A DNA stretch of 64,000 bases from Paenibacillus sonchi (GTDB lineage Bacteria; Bacillota; Bacilli; Paenibacillales; Paenibacillaceae), in NCBI RefSeq assembly GCF_016772475.1, contig NZ_CP068595.1, positions 6,262,001 to 6,326,000 of the forward strand, given 5' to 3'. Under the pieces are notes generated by a model. It was given only the letters and a program-made list of their open reading frames with translations. It searched no databases and was not told the origin of the DNA. A program made the translations under genes and the position numbers. Shown piece by piece: positions 9,950-19,752 of the stretch (position 1 is its first letter; each line of letters starts with the position of its first letter).

Positions 9950-10333
9950 CTAAGAGATGATTACTGCACTATCAATTTGTGTAAACACATTGTCCTTCAT
10001 GGAATTGCCGTCCATAGCAGTCACGACGGTACGGTTAGCCACACTGACGATCAAAGCCATGTCCTTCATTAATATAAGTGATTCCTTGCTGCCTTTGGCT
10101 GCCGCCTTGTCCACTGCGGACGAGATTTGATCCAATTGCCGGCTTCCAAGCTCTATTCCTCTTTGTTCCAATCGTTTGGCTGCATGATGGCTGAACTTCA
10201 GCATATTCTTTTGCAGCAAGCTCTCAAATGAAACTTCTGGATTCACAGGATTCTTGGAGCCAGCCGGCCGCTGAAGTGTTGACGGATGTATGCTGGCAGG
10301 ATACAGCTGGCCTATCGTAAGCCTGTCACTCAT
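9950..10333 (-). CDS. Flagellar operon protein, TIGR02530-like
   Basis: A 127-residue protein found between flgD and the hook gene in many Firmicute flagellar operons; its role is not established. The central region FSHHAAKRLEQRGIELGS and the C-terminal VVTAMDGNSMKDNVFTQIDSAVII pattern fit the family. It probably acts in hook assembly, by position only. The ATG overlaps the flgD stop by 4 bases. About 120 bases without a gene separate it from the hook gene. Confidence 0.85.
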   Translation of the reverse strand: MSDRLTIGQLYPASIHPSTLQRPAGSKNPVNPEVSFESLLQKNMLKFSHHAAKRLEQRGIELGSRQLDQISSAVDKAAAKGSKESLILMKDMALIVSVANRTVVTAMDGNSMKDNVFTQIDSAVIIS

Positions 10334-10815
10334 GATCCCGTCCCGCCCTCCGCAGAACCGGTACTGGCTTTCGCATCTTCTGTGGGTGCAGCTGCATTCT
10401 GGATTTGCGTGACATCGGATAGCGCAATTTTTTCTTTGCCCACAACTGCGTACTGCACGCCGCTGCTGACAACGATAGAATCGACATTCCCCGATTTCGA
10501 CTCCTTAGTCGTTGCATCCATCCAGGTAATATTCTTGCCGATCAGTCCCGATACCGCGCCAAGCGACTGATTCATTGCTGTCATTTGTGTTGATATATTC
10601 ATTAGTTGTTCTACCGAAGAGAATTGGGCCATCTGGGCGATAAATTCCTTGTCCTCCATCGGCTGCATCGGGTCCTGATTCTGCAGCTGGGTGATGAGGA
10701 TCTTCAGGAACTGGTCCTTGCCGAGTGTTGAGTTTCCGGTAGTTTTCTTGGTGCTGTCCGGAGCTGTGTAATTCCACTGATCCGGTGTTGAGACGGGTGG
10801 AGTAGTTGATGCCAT
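10330..10815 (-). CDS. flgD: Flagellar hook-capping protein FlgD
   Basis: FlgD caps the growing hook so hook subunits can polymerise. The N-terminal domain has the signature LGKDQFLKILITQLQNQDPMQPMEDKEFIAQMAQFSSVEQ (residues 31 to 70). The C-terminal part is short and ends in a Gly/Ser/Ala-rich tail, with 161 residues in total, similar to Bacillus FlgD. It follows fliK by 25 bases. Confidence 0.95.
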   Translation of the reverse strand: MASTTPPVSTPDQWNYTAPDSTKKTTGNSTLGKDQFLKILITQLQNQDPMQPMEDKEFIAQMAQFSSVEQLMNISTQMTAMNQSLGAVSGLIGKNITWMDATTKESKSGNVDSIVVSSGVQYAVVGKEKIALSDVTQIQNAAAPTEDAKASTGSAEGGTGS

Positions 10816-10840
10816 TTTTGTTCACCTCGCTTGTCGTTTG

Positions 10841-12328
10841 TTAGGCCTTGGCTGAGAAACTTCCACCTTGCGAATGGCTATCCTGCTGCGTGCTTGCAAC
10901 CCATTCTTTCCATTCGCCATTCAGCTCAGCGGCAAGCACCGCATCACCGATTTCCTCCGTACGTTCTTTGGAACGTCTTTCCTGCTGCTGACTGCCGGAA
11001 CCGGCTCCACGCCCCTGCTGGCTTCCATTATATTGGGACTGCAGCGGTGTATTGTTTTGGGTAACCTCCAATTTTTCAACTTGAAGACCCTGATGCTGCA
11101 ATGCTGATCTGAGCTGGCTCATCTGCTGTTCCAGCATATCTTTGGCTCCGGCATGCTCAGTTAAGAACTGGGCAACCAAATGGCCGTTTTGCATCGTGAT
11201 TTTAACATCCACCTGCCCAAGATTCTCAGGGAACAGTGTAATTGTCGCCTCAGCCACTCCGCCTTTTTTGACAATCTCCAGTTTGCCTGTTATAAACGAG
11301 GTCATCTCATTAGCGAACTGATGTACAGGAACCGGTGGTGCCACTGCCTTAAGCGGCGCAGTAATTCCACCTCTCAACGACAGCTGCCCCGCAGTTACGA
11401 CTTCATGGTTCTCTTCAGCCGGTTTTGCTCCAGCCAAAACTTCAGTTTCCGCTCCATCCTTAGAAGCATCTGCTGTTAGAGCCGCCTTAGCCAGTGGTGC
11501 AGCAACCATATCTGCCTCATCATTTGCTGTTACTGTTGCAGCTGGAACCGCTGCGGTATTCTCAGTTGCTGCTGCAGTAGCGGGACTGGTGCGGATGTCT
11601 GTAGAGACTGGAGTTTTTACCTTTACCTCCACGTTGGAATCCGTTTCGGACACTGGCTTCAAAACTACTGGTGCAGCGTCAGTGCTGACAGCCGGTTTTG
11701 CCTTAGCTTTATGGTCAGGAACCACCGTATCCGCCAGAATCGCTGTAAAATTATTCAACAGGGCAATTCCCGCCGAGGCTGTTGGTTCATTCCCCTCTGC
11801 GGCAGCTTGCTGAACCAGGCTAACCAGACTGTTAAGCTCGTCCTGGACGGCAAAGCGTAGTGTCTCCGGATTCTGTGCAAGTGGAGATAGCGTTTCAGCA
11901 GGGATACTTCCTGCTTCGGTGCTTCCCTCAGAAGGAGCGCTTCCTGATAATAGAGCAGATACCTGGAGCAGCCATCCTTGAAGTGCAGCCATCAGAGCAG
12001 GTTCACTGCTAATGTCTTCATCCAGCTTCTCCACATCTTCCGTAAGACCCTGCAGCAGCTCGGCGCTTTTGGCTGTAGCATCGTTGCTTGTTTCTTCACC
12101 AGCTGCTTGTACAGCGTTCATTAGACCTTGCAGCAGTGAAGCCAAATTCCCCAGTACCGCCGGCACTGCCGTTTCTGTGGCTTGCGCTGCGCCCATGCTC
12201 TGAACAAGAGTCTGGGCAAAAGGTGCGGCTGATGCTGTTCCAGCGGCTGTACCCGCGCTTGCAGCAGTTGATGTCCCTGTGGCAGCAGCTTTATTCCCGC
12301 CACTCATTGATTGAACAACTAAACTCAT
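10841..12328 (-). CDS. fliK: Flagellar hook-length control protein FliK
   Basis: FliK measures hook length and triggers FlhB to switch substrates. The 495-residue protein has a long, low-complexity Ala/Thr/Val-rich N-terminal and central region, typical of the molecular ruler. It has a folded C-terminal domain with the L-x-P-E-x-L-G-x-V-x-V motif (TLFPENLGQVDVKI near residue 365) and HAGAKDMLEQQMSQLRSALQ. A Gln/Gly-rich tail follows. It lies directly upstream of flgD. Confidence 0.92.
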   Translation of the reverse strand: MSLVVQSMSGGNKAAATGTSTAASAGTAAGTASAAPFAQTLVQSMGAAQATETAVPAVLGNLASLLQGLMNAVQAAGEETSNDATAKSAELLQGLTEDVEKLDEDISSEPALMAALQGWLLQVSALLSGSAPSEGSTEAGSIPAETLSPLAQNPETLRFAVQDELNSLVSLVQQAAAEGNEPTASAGIALLNNFTAILADTVVPDHKAKAKPAVSTDAAPVVLKPVSETDSNVEVKVKTPVSTDIRTSPATAAATENTAAVPAATVTANDEADMVAAPLAKAALTADASKDGAETEVLAGAKPAEENHEVVTAGQLSLRGGITAPLKAVAPPVPVHQFANEMTSFITGKLEIVKKGGVAEATITLFPENLGQVDVKITMQNGHLVAQFLTEHAGAKDMLEQQMSQLRSALQHQGLQVEKLEVTQNNTPLQSQYNGSQQGRGAGSGSQQQERRSKERTEEIGDAVLAAELNGEWKEWVASTQQDSHSQGGSFSAKA

Positions 12329-12349
12329 TTTTTCACCTCCTTTCCAGTG

Positions 12350-13291
12350 TTATTTTCCGCCCATCAGCCGGTTTACAACCTTAGCTGTCTGAGCGCTGTC
12401 ATTCTTGGTCATCTCCCCCAGAATTGAAGAGCGGACTGTATCACTAACCGTGTTAAGAATCGTGATCACTTTGTCCGGGCTGATCTTGTACATCGAACCC
12501 AGCAGTGTTGCTGCATCAGCAGCCGGCATGCTAGTGAATGTCTGGTTCAGCTTCTCTTTATCCAGATTATTTGTTGCTGTGGTCTTTGTTGAAGCTCCCG
12601 CATCCTGCTTTAGTCTGGATTGAAGGGCTGCAATAGCCATATCGGTTGAATTTGTAGTTTCTTTTAGCTTAATGGAGACATCCGCAGCTTTTTTGGGATC
12701 CATTTTTTCTAAAATAGCTGTTTTGCTGGCATTATTCATTACACTGAAGATTTGCACCATTTCATCTGTGGTCAAATTCTCCATGATTGGCGCAGCTTTG
12801 GAGGCTTTCATCCCCGCATACAGCTTGGCCAGATCTTTCAACTGCTTCACATAGGGATCTTCTGTCTCCTCTGTACCTGCTTCTGCAGCTGCGGCTTCTT
12901 CCTTCATACCGTCAATCTGCTTCTGCAGCGCTTCAGCTTTCGTTGCCTGAGCCGCAGTATCTTCGTTCGCCTTCTTAAGCTGCTCGCTTTGTGCCTCCAG
13001 CTGAGACTTTAGCTCCTTGATCGTCTTATCAGAGCTTGCTGCCTGCTCTTCAGCCTGCTGCTTCGGGTCGGTTGCTTCATCAGCAGATTGCGGCGGGTCA
13101 GGCACCCATTTCTCCACAACCGGAATCTTGTTCGCAATGGCCAGAACGTTGTTGCGGATATCCATATTAAACAGAGTTAACAGTACCCCAAGCAGGACAA
13201 GGGTAAAGATGATCGGTATCATCAAAAATAAAAACCGTTCAAATTTACTTGCTGACCCTTCAGTTTCAAATTCCATATCATTGTTAGCCAC
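12350..13291 (-). CDS. ylxF: YlxF/MotE-like flagellar operon membrane protein
   Basis: A 313-residue protein between fliJ and fliK. It has one membrane helix (about residues 20-43), a coiled-coil region rich in Gln/Lys/Glu (about 85-140), and a C-terminal MgtE-N-like helical repeat region (YAGMKASKAAPIMENLTTDEMVQIF onward). This is the layout of YlxF and of MotE-type proteins, which are thought to aid motor assembly or stator function. The role here is inferred from family and position. Confidence 0.85.
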   Translation of the reverse strand: MANNDMEFETEGSASKFERFLFLMIPIIFTLVLLGVLLTLFNMDIRNNVLAIANKIPVVEKWVPDPPQSADEATDPKQQAEEQAASSDKTIKELKSQLEAQSEQLKKANEDTAAQATKAEALQKQIDGMKEEAAAAEAGTEETEDPYVKQLKDLAKLYAGMKASKAAPIMENLTTDEMVQIFSVMNNASKTAILEKMDPKKAADVSIKLKETTNSTDMAIAALQSRLKQDAGASTKTTATNNLDKEKLNQTFTSMPAADAATLLGSMYKISPDKVITILNTVSDTVRSSILGEMTKNDSAQTAKVVNRLMGGK

Positions 13292-13309
13292 TAGCGGAAA
13301 CCTCCTGGG

Positions 13310-13753
13310 TTAGAGGGATTTCATCGCGAAGCGGACGGTAGCCATCTCATCCAGTTCGTTTTGTTCCCGTAAAATCATACTCTGCTGAAATGCGGTCTGG
13401 GCCTTGTCTTTAGCCTTCAGCCACACCTTCTCATCCAGTACCTTCGTGCTGAGGTGATTCTGCTTGCGCTGAACTTCAACATGCGCACGGCTGATATCCG
13501 AGTGTTTGCGCGCGATGCAGTGGTCCAGATAATCGACATAATCCTGCATCTCACGCAGCTTGGACATCGGCGTTTTCTGTTCGGCCGCATGCTGCAGTGC
13601 CAGCATCAGTCCGCGGCGTTGCTCCAGCAAGTCCTCAAGACTTTTTTCCTGGGCTTGAAGTTCTCCGAGGGCGCTTGACAGCATCCACTCTGCCTGTGTT
13701 TTTTCATTTGCTTTCAAGTCCACAACTTTTTGAAAAGTGTAATGAAACCTCAT
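13310..13753 (-). CDS. fliJ: Flagellar export chaperone FliJ
   Basis: FliJ is a coiled-coil protein that couples the FliI ATPase to FlhA. About 147 residues, almost entirely helical and charged (FHYTFQKVVDLKANEKTQAEW at the start). I chose the ATG at 13753, with GGAG 10 bases upstream; an in-frame TTG two codons earlier is possible. The fliI stop is 6 bases away. Confidence 0.93.
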   Translation of the reverse strand: MRFHYTFQKVVDLKANEKTQAEWMLSSALGELQAQEKSLEDLLEQRRGLMLALQHAAEQKTPMSKLREMQDYVDYLDHCIARKHSDISRAHVEVQRKQNHLSTKVLDEKVWLKAKDKAQTAFQQSMILREQNELDEMATVRFAMKSL

Positions 13754-13759
13754 GATCAA

Positions 13760-15073
13760 TCAACTCCTTGAGAACTGGGAAATTAAAGACTCTTGGACCT
13801 CGGCCAGCGTGACCTTTTCGTTTACCTTCTGCTTGGTGAAATTCCATATGCTGTCAATATAATGCATCGACTCATCGATCTGGGCATTGGAGCCTCTTTG
13901 GTAGGCACCGATGTTAATCAAATCTTCCGAATCCTTGTATACAGCCATGAGCCGCTTTACATTCTCAGCCGCAGCAATCTGTTCCTCGGGAGCAATATCC
14001 TTCATGACGCGGCTGATGCTGGAGAGAACATCGATGGCTGGAAAATGTCCCTTATTGGCAATATTCCGGTTCAGCACAATATGTCCATCCAGGATTCCGC
14101 GCACTGCGTCAGCAATAGGCTCATTCATATCGTCACCGTCCACGAGCACTGTGTAAAAAGCGGTAATCGATCCGGTAGGTCCGGTTCCGGCCCGCTCAAG
14201 CAGCTTCGGAAGGCTGGCAAACACCGAGGGAGTGTACCCTCTCATTGCCGGCGGTTCTCCAACCGCCAGTCCCACCTCACGCTGCGCCATGGCATAACGG
14301 GTGACTGAATCCATCATCAGCATGACATTCAAGCCCCGGTCGCGAAAATATTCGGCAATCGTTGTGGCAATGAGCGCGCCTTTAATGCGGATAAGCGCCG
14401 GCTGGTCAGAGGTGGCGACTACAACGACTGACCGCTGCAGTCCTTCCGGACCGAGGTCGCGTTCAATGAAGTCCAGCACCTCTCTGCCCCGTTCACCAAT
14501 TAAGGCAATCACATTCACATCTGCAGATGTATTGCGGGCGATCATGCCCATCAATGTGCTCTTGCCGACCCCTGATCCGGCAAAGATGCCTACACGCTGG
14601 CCTTTGCCTATGGTGAGCAATCCGTCGATGGCTCTGACCCCAATACTGATCGGCTCATGCACCCTGGGGCGGTTCAGCGGATTGGATGGAATATTGAACG
14701 TTGAACTGTGCGGCATGCGCGCCGGAATGAGCGAGCCGTCAAGCGGCTGTCCCAACCCGTCGAGAACCTTGCCCAGCAGCTCCGAGCCTACCTGTACACT
14801 TAGAGGCTTGCCAGTACCCACAACATCACAGCCCGGCCCTATGGCTTGCAGCTCACCTAACGGCATCAGCAGCACCTTGTTGTCGCGAAAGCCTACAACT
14901 TCAGCCTGCAGCGGCTTGTTGCCTTTGGCCGGATAGATATAGCATACATCGCCGATACTCGCATCCGGTCCTTCCGACTCTACCATCAGCCCGATCACCT
15001 GAGTAACTTTACCATTGATTCTGACCGGGTCAAAATTCCGCAGCTGCTCCTTATACCGTCCGCTGTCAAGCAT
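13760..15073 (-). CDS. fliI: Flagellum-specific ATP synthase FliI
   Basis: FliI is the hexameric export ATPase. Walker A is GIFAGSGVGKST and the Walker B region is VMLMMDSVTRYAMAQREVGLA; the GEPPAMRGYTPSVFASLPKLLERAG stretch is typical of F1/type III ATPases. The ATG at 15073 gives 437 residues, the usual length, and GGGGA lies 5 bases upstream. In-frame ATGs at 15085 and 15097 would overlap fliH further. It overlaps the fliH 3' end by 8 bases. Confidence 0.96.
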   Translation of the reverse strand: MLDSGRYKEQLRNFDPVRINGKVTQVIGLMVESEGPDASIGDVCYIYPAKGNKPLQAEVVGFRDNKVLLMPLGELQAIGPGCDVVGTGKPLSVQVGSELLGKVLDGLGQPLDGSLIPARMPHSSTFNIPSNPLNRPRVHEPISIGVRAIDGLLTIGKGQRVGIFAGSGVGKSTLMGMIARNTSADVNVIALIGERGREVLDFIERDLGPEGLQRSVVVVATSDQPALIRIKGALIATTIAEYFRDRGLNVMLMMDSVTRYAMAQREVGLAVGEPPAMRGYTPSVFASLPKLLERAGTGPTGSITAFYTVLVDGDDMNEPIADAVRGILDGHIVLNRNIANKGHFPAIDVLSSISRVMKDIAPEEQIAAAENVKRLMAVYKDSEDLINIGAYQRGSNAQIDESMHYIDSIWNFTKQKVNEKVTLAEVQESLISQFSRS

Positions 15074-15938
15074 CGTCTTCCCCATTTCTGTTCTCATCGG
15101 TATCCAGTGCGATCCGGATCAGCTCTTTTTTGATTTCAGCGAGCTGTGTATCAATTCGCGCATCAATACTTCCAAAAGAAGAACGGATGACGCAGCCGTG
15201 ATCCTTTACAGTTGAGTCAGGCAGAATTTGCAGCTCCGCCTGAGAATCCACTGCCATTGCCAGTTCTTCCCTGGCGGCATTAACAAAGGAGAACTGTGCC
15301 GGGGACACACATAATGAAATCAGTCCCTGCTCGCGTTTGCGGGCAAGATTCTTGCGGATCAGATCCATGGCAAATTGCGGCTCCACGGTCAGCTGCTTGT
15401 CCACAATCTTCTCGGCAATACTGCAGCTAAGCTCTACCAGAAAAGGCTCAGCCTCTTGAATAATAACTTCTTTGGCCCGGTAGGCTTCCTGGAGAACCTG
15501 TCTTGCTTCCTCCATCATCTCGGCCATTTTCCGCGACATTTCCAGTTCAGCCTGTGCCTGTCCCTCTTGGTATCCCTGTTGATAGGCTTCCGATTTGACG
15601 GCCTCGACAAGATGCTCATCCTGTTCCCTGCGCTGCCGCCACCACTCTTCAGCCTCTGTCCGTGCCGATTCTACAATATTCTCAGCTTCCTGTGCCGCGT
15701 CTCGGACCTGTCCTTCGGCAAACTCCTGTGCATCCTTCAGCATTTGCTTGCGGGCCTGTTCCGCCTCTTCTCTGGCAGAATCCTGAATATGCACCTCGCC
15801 TGCCGCCTCATCCGAAGCAATCGGCTCCTCAGTCAGGCCTGCATACTGCCTGGCTTGTTCCAGCCGTTTGAGAACATCAACCGGAACATACTGTGAATGT
15901 TTGATCAGCCTAGACAATGATGTCATCTCCTCCGCCAC
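15066..15938 (-). CDS. fliH: Flagellar assembly protein FliH
   Basis: FliH is the peripheral stalk-like regulator of the FliI ATPase. The 290-residue protein has a long charged Glu/Gln/Ala-rich coiled coil (about 45-170) with GYQEGQAQAELE, followed by the V-ATPase E-subunit-like C-terminal domain. It overlaps the fliG 3' end by 29 bases. Confidence 0.92.
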   Translation of the reverse strand: MAEEMTSLSRLIKHSQYVPVDVLKRLEQARQYAGLTEEPIASDEAAGEVHIQDSAREEAEQARKQMLKDAQEFAEGQVRDAAQEAENIVESARTEAEEWWRQRREQDEHLVEAVKSEAYQQGYQEGQAQAELEMSRKMAEMMEEARQVLQEAYRAKEVIIQEAEPFLVELSCSIAEKIVDKQLTVEPQFAMDLIRKNLARKREQGLISLCVSPAQFSFVNAAREELAMAVDSQAELQILPDSTVKDHGCVIRSSFGSIDARIDTQLAEIKKELIRIALDTDENRNGEDDA

Positions 15939-16926
15939 GGGCGATGATTATTTCACCTGATTCTTCGAGTCTGCGGATCGTTCCTACGATGCGTGTCTGA
16001 GCTTCCTCGACATCACGCAGCCGTACCGGACCCATATATTCCATTTCTTCGCGGAAGGTTTCGGCCATCCGCTTCGACATATTGCGGAAAATAACGTCCC
16101 GCACTTCCTCGCTGGCCACCTTGAGCGCCAGCTGCAAATCGGCATTTTCGATATCGCGGATAATCCGCTGGATCGAACGGTTGTCCACGTTGACGATATC
16201 CTCGAAGACGAACATCCGCTTTTTGATTTCTTCGGCAAGCTCCGGATCCTGAATTTCCAGGGAATCCAGAATCGTGCGCTCCGTACCACGGTCAACACCG
16301 TTCAGAATCTGCACAATCGATTCAATACCGCCGGCATTCGTGTAATCCTGAGTTACAGTAGCTGAGAGCTTCTGCTCCAGCACCCGCTCAATCTGAGTAA
16401 CGACTTCCGGTGAGGTGCTGTCCATAATTGCAATTCTTCTGGCTACTTCAGCCTGTTTCTCCTGTGGAAGCGAGGACAGGATGGAGGCCGCCTGTTCAAA
16501 TTGCAGATAAGACAAGACCAGCGCTATAGTCTGTACATTTTCATTCTGGATAAAGTTCAAAATCTGATTAGGATCAGCCTTCCGGGCAAAATCGAATGGC
16601 CGTACCTGCAGTGTTGCCGTCAGGCGGTTGATGACCTCCATCGCCTTGCTTGAACCAAGCGCTTTCTCCAGAATTTCCTTGGCGTAATTGATACCGCCTT
16701 GTGAGATGTATTCCTGCGCGAGGCAAATTTGGTGAAATTCAGCCATAATGGACTCTTTTTCCGCACTATCTACCTTACGGACATTGGCAATTTCCAGAGT
16801 CAGCTGTTCAATTTCCTCGTCCCTCAGATGTTTGAATATTTGCGCCGATACCTCGGGCCCTAGTGTGATTAGCAGGATAGCCGCTTTTTGACGGCCGCTA
16901 AGCGCCTGCTGAGTGGCTTTTGCCAT
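15910..16926 (-). CDS. fliG: Flagellar motor switch protein FliG
   Basis: FliG is the C-ring protein that contacts the stator and generates torque. It shows the N-terminal SGRQKAAILLITLGPEVSAQIFKHL region, the central EQ(KQA)EVARRIA motif and the C-terminal torque helix region (DLQLALKVASEEVRDVIFRNMSKR). The ATG at 16926 (MAKATQQAL) gives 338 residues, the family length, with AGAGGTG 6 bases upstream. A longer frame reaches 16944 without a good RBS. It overlaps nothing and starts 5 bases after fliF ends. Confidence 0.96.
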   Translation of the reverse strand: MAKATQQALSGRQKAAILLITLGPEVSAQIFKHLRDEEIEQLTLEIANVRKVDSAEKESIMAEFHQICLAQEYISQGGINYAKEILEKALGSSKAMEVINRLTATLQVRPFDFARKADPNQILNFIQNENVQTIALVLSYLQFEQAASILSSLPQEKQAEVARRIAIMDSTSPEVVTQIERVLEQKLSATVTQDYTNAGGIESIVQILNGVDRGTERTILDSLEIQDPELAEEIKKRMFVFEDIVNVDNRSIQRIIRDIENADLQLALKVASEEVRDVIFRNMSKRMAETFREEMEYMGPVRLRDVEEAQTRIVGTIRRLEESGEIIIARGGGDDIIV

Positions 16927-16930
16927 TAGT

Positions 16931-18517
16931 TCACCTCTGTTCATCTGCTAGCCAAGTACGCAGCAGATTTACGAATTCATCCGGCTTCTTCTTGGCCAGA
17001 CTTTCCAGTTGCTTGCGAACCTGACTTTCGTTCGTCATGCTATCCATATTAATGGACGGGAATTCTGTAGGAACCTGAAGCGGAATATCTTCTTCCACCT
17101 CTTCTTCCTGCTTCTTGCGGTTGCGGTAGATCATGTATCCGACCCCTGCGCCAACCAGCAAAGCAGCTGCAGCAATTGCCCAGATCATCCACGTTGCAAG
17201 CCCGCCTGAAGCCGTATTGGCATCCGTGCTTCCAAATTGTTGGGAGTATACCGAAACTTTTTTGGCTAAGTCCGCGTCTGTATAAGAGACACCTGAATCC
17301 GCCAGAGAAGCACGTACGATATTCACCAAAATATTCTGAATTGCTGCTGATGTAGTATCATCCAAAGTATTTTGTCCGGTAGGTGGTTCAACCGCAACAT
17401 TTATGGTTAAATCTTTAACAGAGTAAGGACTTGCAATAATATCTTTAGTGATATGGTTCACTTCAAAGTTTCTTGTCTCCGAAGACTCCTCAGATGAAGA
17501 AGTTCCCGAGCCCGTATCCGATGGATAACCCGCAACATCTTGCGAGCCTGTACCTGCTACTCCTCCGGTAGTGTTTCCCTGACCTGAATAGGTATTGCTG
17601 ATAATCTGCGAGCTGATCTCAATCCCTTTCATATTTTCCGCATCTACCGGTGTGACCAGTTTCTCCTGGCGATTCTCCTTGTCAAAATTCAACTGTGAGA
17701 AGACCAGAACATCTACTTTATCCGGACCTGTGAGCGTACTAAGGAATTGTTTCACATTCTTTTTAACTTCTTCCTCAAATTTCTTTTTGAGGGCAAAGTT
17801 TTCTTCAACCTGGCTGGAAACTCCTGCCTGCCCGCCCTTGGCCGTCGGCATTAATTCGATTTCATTATTGGCAATCGTAATGTTGTCGACCGGCAGATTC
17901 GGAACTGCGGTCTTCACTAGGTTGAAATAACCGTCAATATTGTCTTGTGTAGGTCTAAAGCCAGGATCGAAGCTAAGCACGACCGAAGCAGAAGCCTGCT
18001 CCTGGTTCTCTTGTGAGGCAAATACGGTTTCCTTAGGCAGATTGATCAGGACCTTGGCATCCTTGATCCCCTGCATCCGTCTCATAAGCTGCTCTACTTC
18101 ACCGTTCAATGCATTGTTATATTTAACATTGAATTCGCTGTCTGTAGTGCCGATCATCGACGAGGACTCGTCGAAGACCTTATAACCGATGGAACCGCCT
18201 TGTACGATTCCCTGCGAGCCAATATCCACTTTGACGCGGGCCGCATCCGTACTTGGCACGGAGATGCTTTTGCCATCCGGACTCAAGCGGTAAGAAACTC
18301 CGGCAGAATCCAGGTACTTCATTACACCGGCTGAATCCGTACTGTCCAAATCCTGAAAAGCCACTTCGTATTCCGTTTTTGACAATTGCATCGTTAAGAC
18401 CACGATTATGATTATGATGATAAACAGGGTAGAGAAAAATAGTATTTTCTGTTTACCGCTGAATCTGTTCCAATACTGGGTTACCCTTTCCCGGTACTGG
18501 GCAAATCTTTCATTCAC
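16931..18517 (-). CDS. fliF: Flagellar MS-ring protein FliF
   Basis: FliF forms the membrane MS ring on which the basal body is built. The 528 residues have membrane helices near 25-45 and 440-460, YscJ/FliF ring-building domains between them, and a C-terminal cytoplasmic tail that binds FliG. A Ser/Gly/Thr-rich insertion occurs around residues 320-345. It starts with GTG. Confidence 0.96.
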   Translation of the reverse strand: MNERFAQYRERVTQYWNRFSGKQKILFFSTLFIIIIIIVVLTMQLSKTEYEVAFQDLDSTDSAGVMKYLDSAGVSYRLSPDGKSISVPSTDAARVKVDIGSQGIVQGGSIGYKVFDESSSMIGTTDSEFNVKYNNALNGEVEQLMRRMQGIKDAKVLINLPKETVFASQENQEQASASVVLSFDPGFRPTQDNIDGYFNLVKTAVPNLPVDNITIANNEIELMPTAKGGQAGVSSQVEENFALKKKFEEEVKKNVKQFLSTLTGPDKVDVLVFSQLNFDKENRQEKLVTPVDAENMKGIEISSQIISNTYSGQGNTTGGVAGTGSQDVAGYPSDTGSGTSSSEESSETRNFEVNHITKDIIASPYSVKDLTINVAVEPPTGQNTLDDTTSAAIQNILVNIVRASLADSGVSYTDADLAKKVSVYSQQFGSTDANTASGGLATWMIWAIAAAALLVGAGVGYMIYRNRKKQEEEVEEDIPLQVPTEFPSINMDSMTNESQVRKQLESLAKKKPDEFVNLLRTWLADEQR

Positions 18518-18551
18518 AGTGTCACCCCATCCGAAACTTAGCTAGGATTAT

Positions 18552-18860
18552 TTAGATTTGAGTTCTCATAATTTCCTGATAGGCTTCAATTACTTTGTTC
18601 CGGACTTGTGTAGTCAACTGCAAACTCAGCAATGCCTGTTGGGAAGAAATCATAGCTTCATCAATATTGACCTCACCCAGGATGAACTTGTTACTCATAT
18701 CTTTTGCCTGCTGTTCTTGATTTGCTACCTGTTCCAAAGCATTCTGTAAATAAGCGCCAAAGTTCTGTCCCGAACCTTCTGATGGTAATGACTCAGCGGC
18801 TGATGTTTTCATGGCGAGCGGCTTGATAGCCTGAGCTCCAATGTTTAAATTCTGTATCAA
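18552..18860 (-). CDS. fliE: Flagellar hook-basal body protein FliE
   Basis: FliE is the adaptor joining the MS ring to the rod. The 102-residue protein has the conserved FGAYLQNALEQVANQEQQAKDMSNKFILGEVNIDEAMISSQQALLSLQLTTQVRNKVIEAYQEIMRTQI region (residues 35 to 102). It follows flgC by 28 bases. Confidence 0.95.
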   Translation of the reverse strand: MIQNLNIGAQAIKPLAMKTSAAESLPSEGSGQNFGAYLQNALEQVANQEQQAKDMSNKFILGEVNIDEAMISSQQALLSLQLTTQVRNKVIEAYQEIMRTQI

Positions 18861-18888
18861 CAGTTTCCCTCCCGGTGTGTTCTAAATT

Positions 18889-19338
18889 TTACCGCCCGAT
18901 TTCGAGCGCCTTGGTTACCATACCCTTCGATGCATTAAGCATCGTGACATTGGCATCATAAGATCGGGACGCAGACAGCATGTCCACCATTTCTTTGGTT
19001 ATATCCACATTTGGCATATATACATAACCATCAGCATCCGCATCCGGATGGCTTGGGTTGTATACAGGCTTCAGAGGAGAAGAATCCTCGATGATCGACT
19101 GAACCTTCACACCCTGACTGCCATCGCTGTTCATCTTGGAATTCAAGATGTTGGAGAAGCTGTCGTTCTGGTTTGTTTCCAGTACAACCAATTTCCGCCG
19201 GTAAGGTACTGCCTTGCCATCAACCACTGAAGCTCTTGTTGTCTCTGCATTGGCAATATTGGAGGAAATCACGTCCATTCTCAGCCGCTGGGCGGTTAAT
19301 GCTGAAGCACTGATTCCAAAACTGCTGCCAAAATTCAT
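18889..19338 (-). CDS. flgC: Flagellar basal-body rod protein FlgC
   Basis: FlgC is a proximal rod subunit. The N-terminal rod motif (ISASALTAQRLRMDVISSNIANAETT) and the C-terminal motif (MPNVDITKEMVDMLSASRSYDANVTMLNASKGMVTKALEIGR) are both present. Length is 149 residues, as expected. It lies 6 bases after flgB. Confidence 0.96.
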   Translation of the reverse strand: MNFGSSFGISASALTAQRLRMDVISSNIANAETTRASVVDGKAVPYRRKLVVLETNQNDSFSNILNSKMNSDGSQGVKVQSIIEDSSPLKPVYNPSHPDADADGYVYMPNVDITKEMVDMLSASRSYDANVTMLNASKGMVTKALEIGR

Positions 19339-19344
19339 TGTTCG

Positions 19345-19752
19345 CTACCTCCCTTCAATTACTGTTCGCATCATTGTAATCTGGCTGTTCAATTGCGCCA
19401 CATATGAATTGTACCTGAGCTGGTTCTCTGCGCTTAACGCCTGCTCCCGGTCCATATCCACATTATTGTCGTTATTGTTCATAGAAGTTGTTTCATCGGT
19501 ACTGACTGTTGCTGTTGGTACAATAGTACCTGTCCCGAATTGGAAGTGCCGGGAATCTGTCACCTTCGCATTCAGTGTGGACTTAAGACCGTTCTCCTGC
19601 TGCTGTAAATAGCTCTCAAAATTAACATCAGAGCGTTTGAAATTCGGAGTGTCGGCGTTGGCTACGTTATTTGCCAGCACACTTTGTCGTTTGGTGGCGG
19701 CATCAAGGCCTCCCTGTAATCTTTGAAAACTGACGCTGTTCAATAAACCCAA
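19345..19752 (-). CDS. flgB: Flagellar basal-body rod protein FlgB, first gene of fla/che
   Basis: FlgB is a proximal rod subunit and the first gene of the operon. It has the N-terminal rod signature AATKRQSVLANNVANADTPNFKRSDVNFE and a C-terminal YNSYVAQLNSQITMMRTVIEGR helix. I chose the TTG at 19752 because GGGGG lies about 7 bases upstream; an in-frame ATG at 19770 would leave the RBS inside the coding region. Confidence 0.93.
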   Translation of the reverse strand: MGLLNSVSFQRLQGGLDAATKRQSVLANNVANADTPNFKRSDVNFESYLQQQENGLKSTLNAKVTDSRHFQFGTGTIVPTATVSTDETTSMNNNDNNVDMDREQALSAENQLRYNSYVAQLNSQITMMRTVIEGR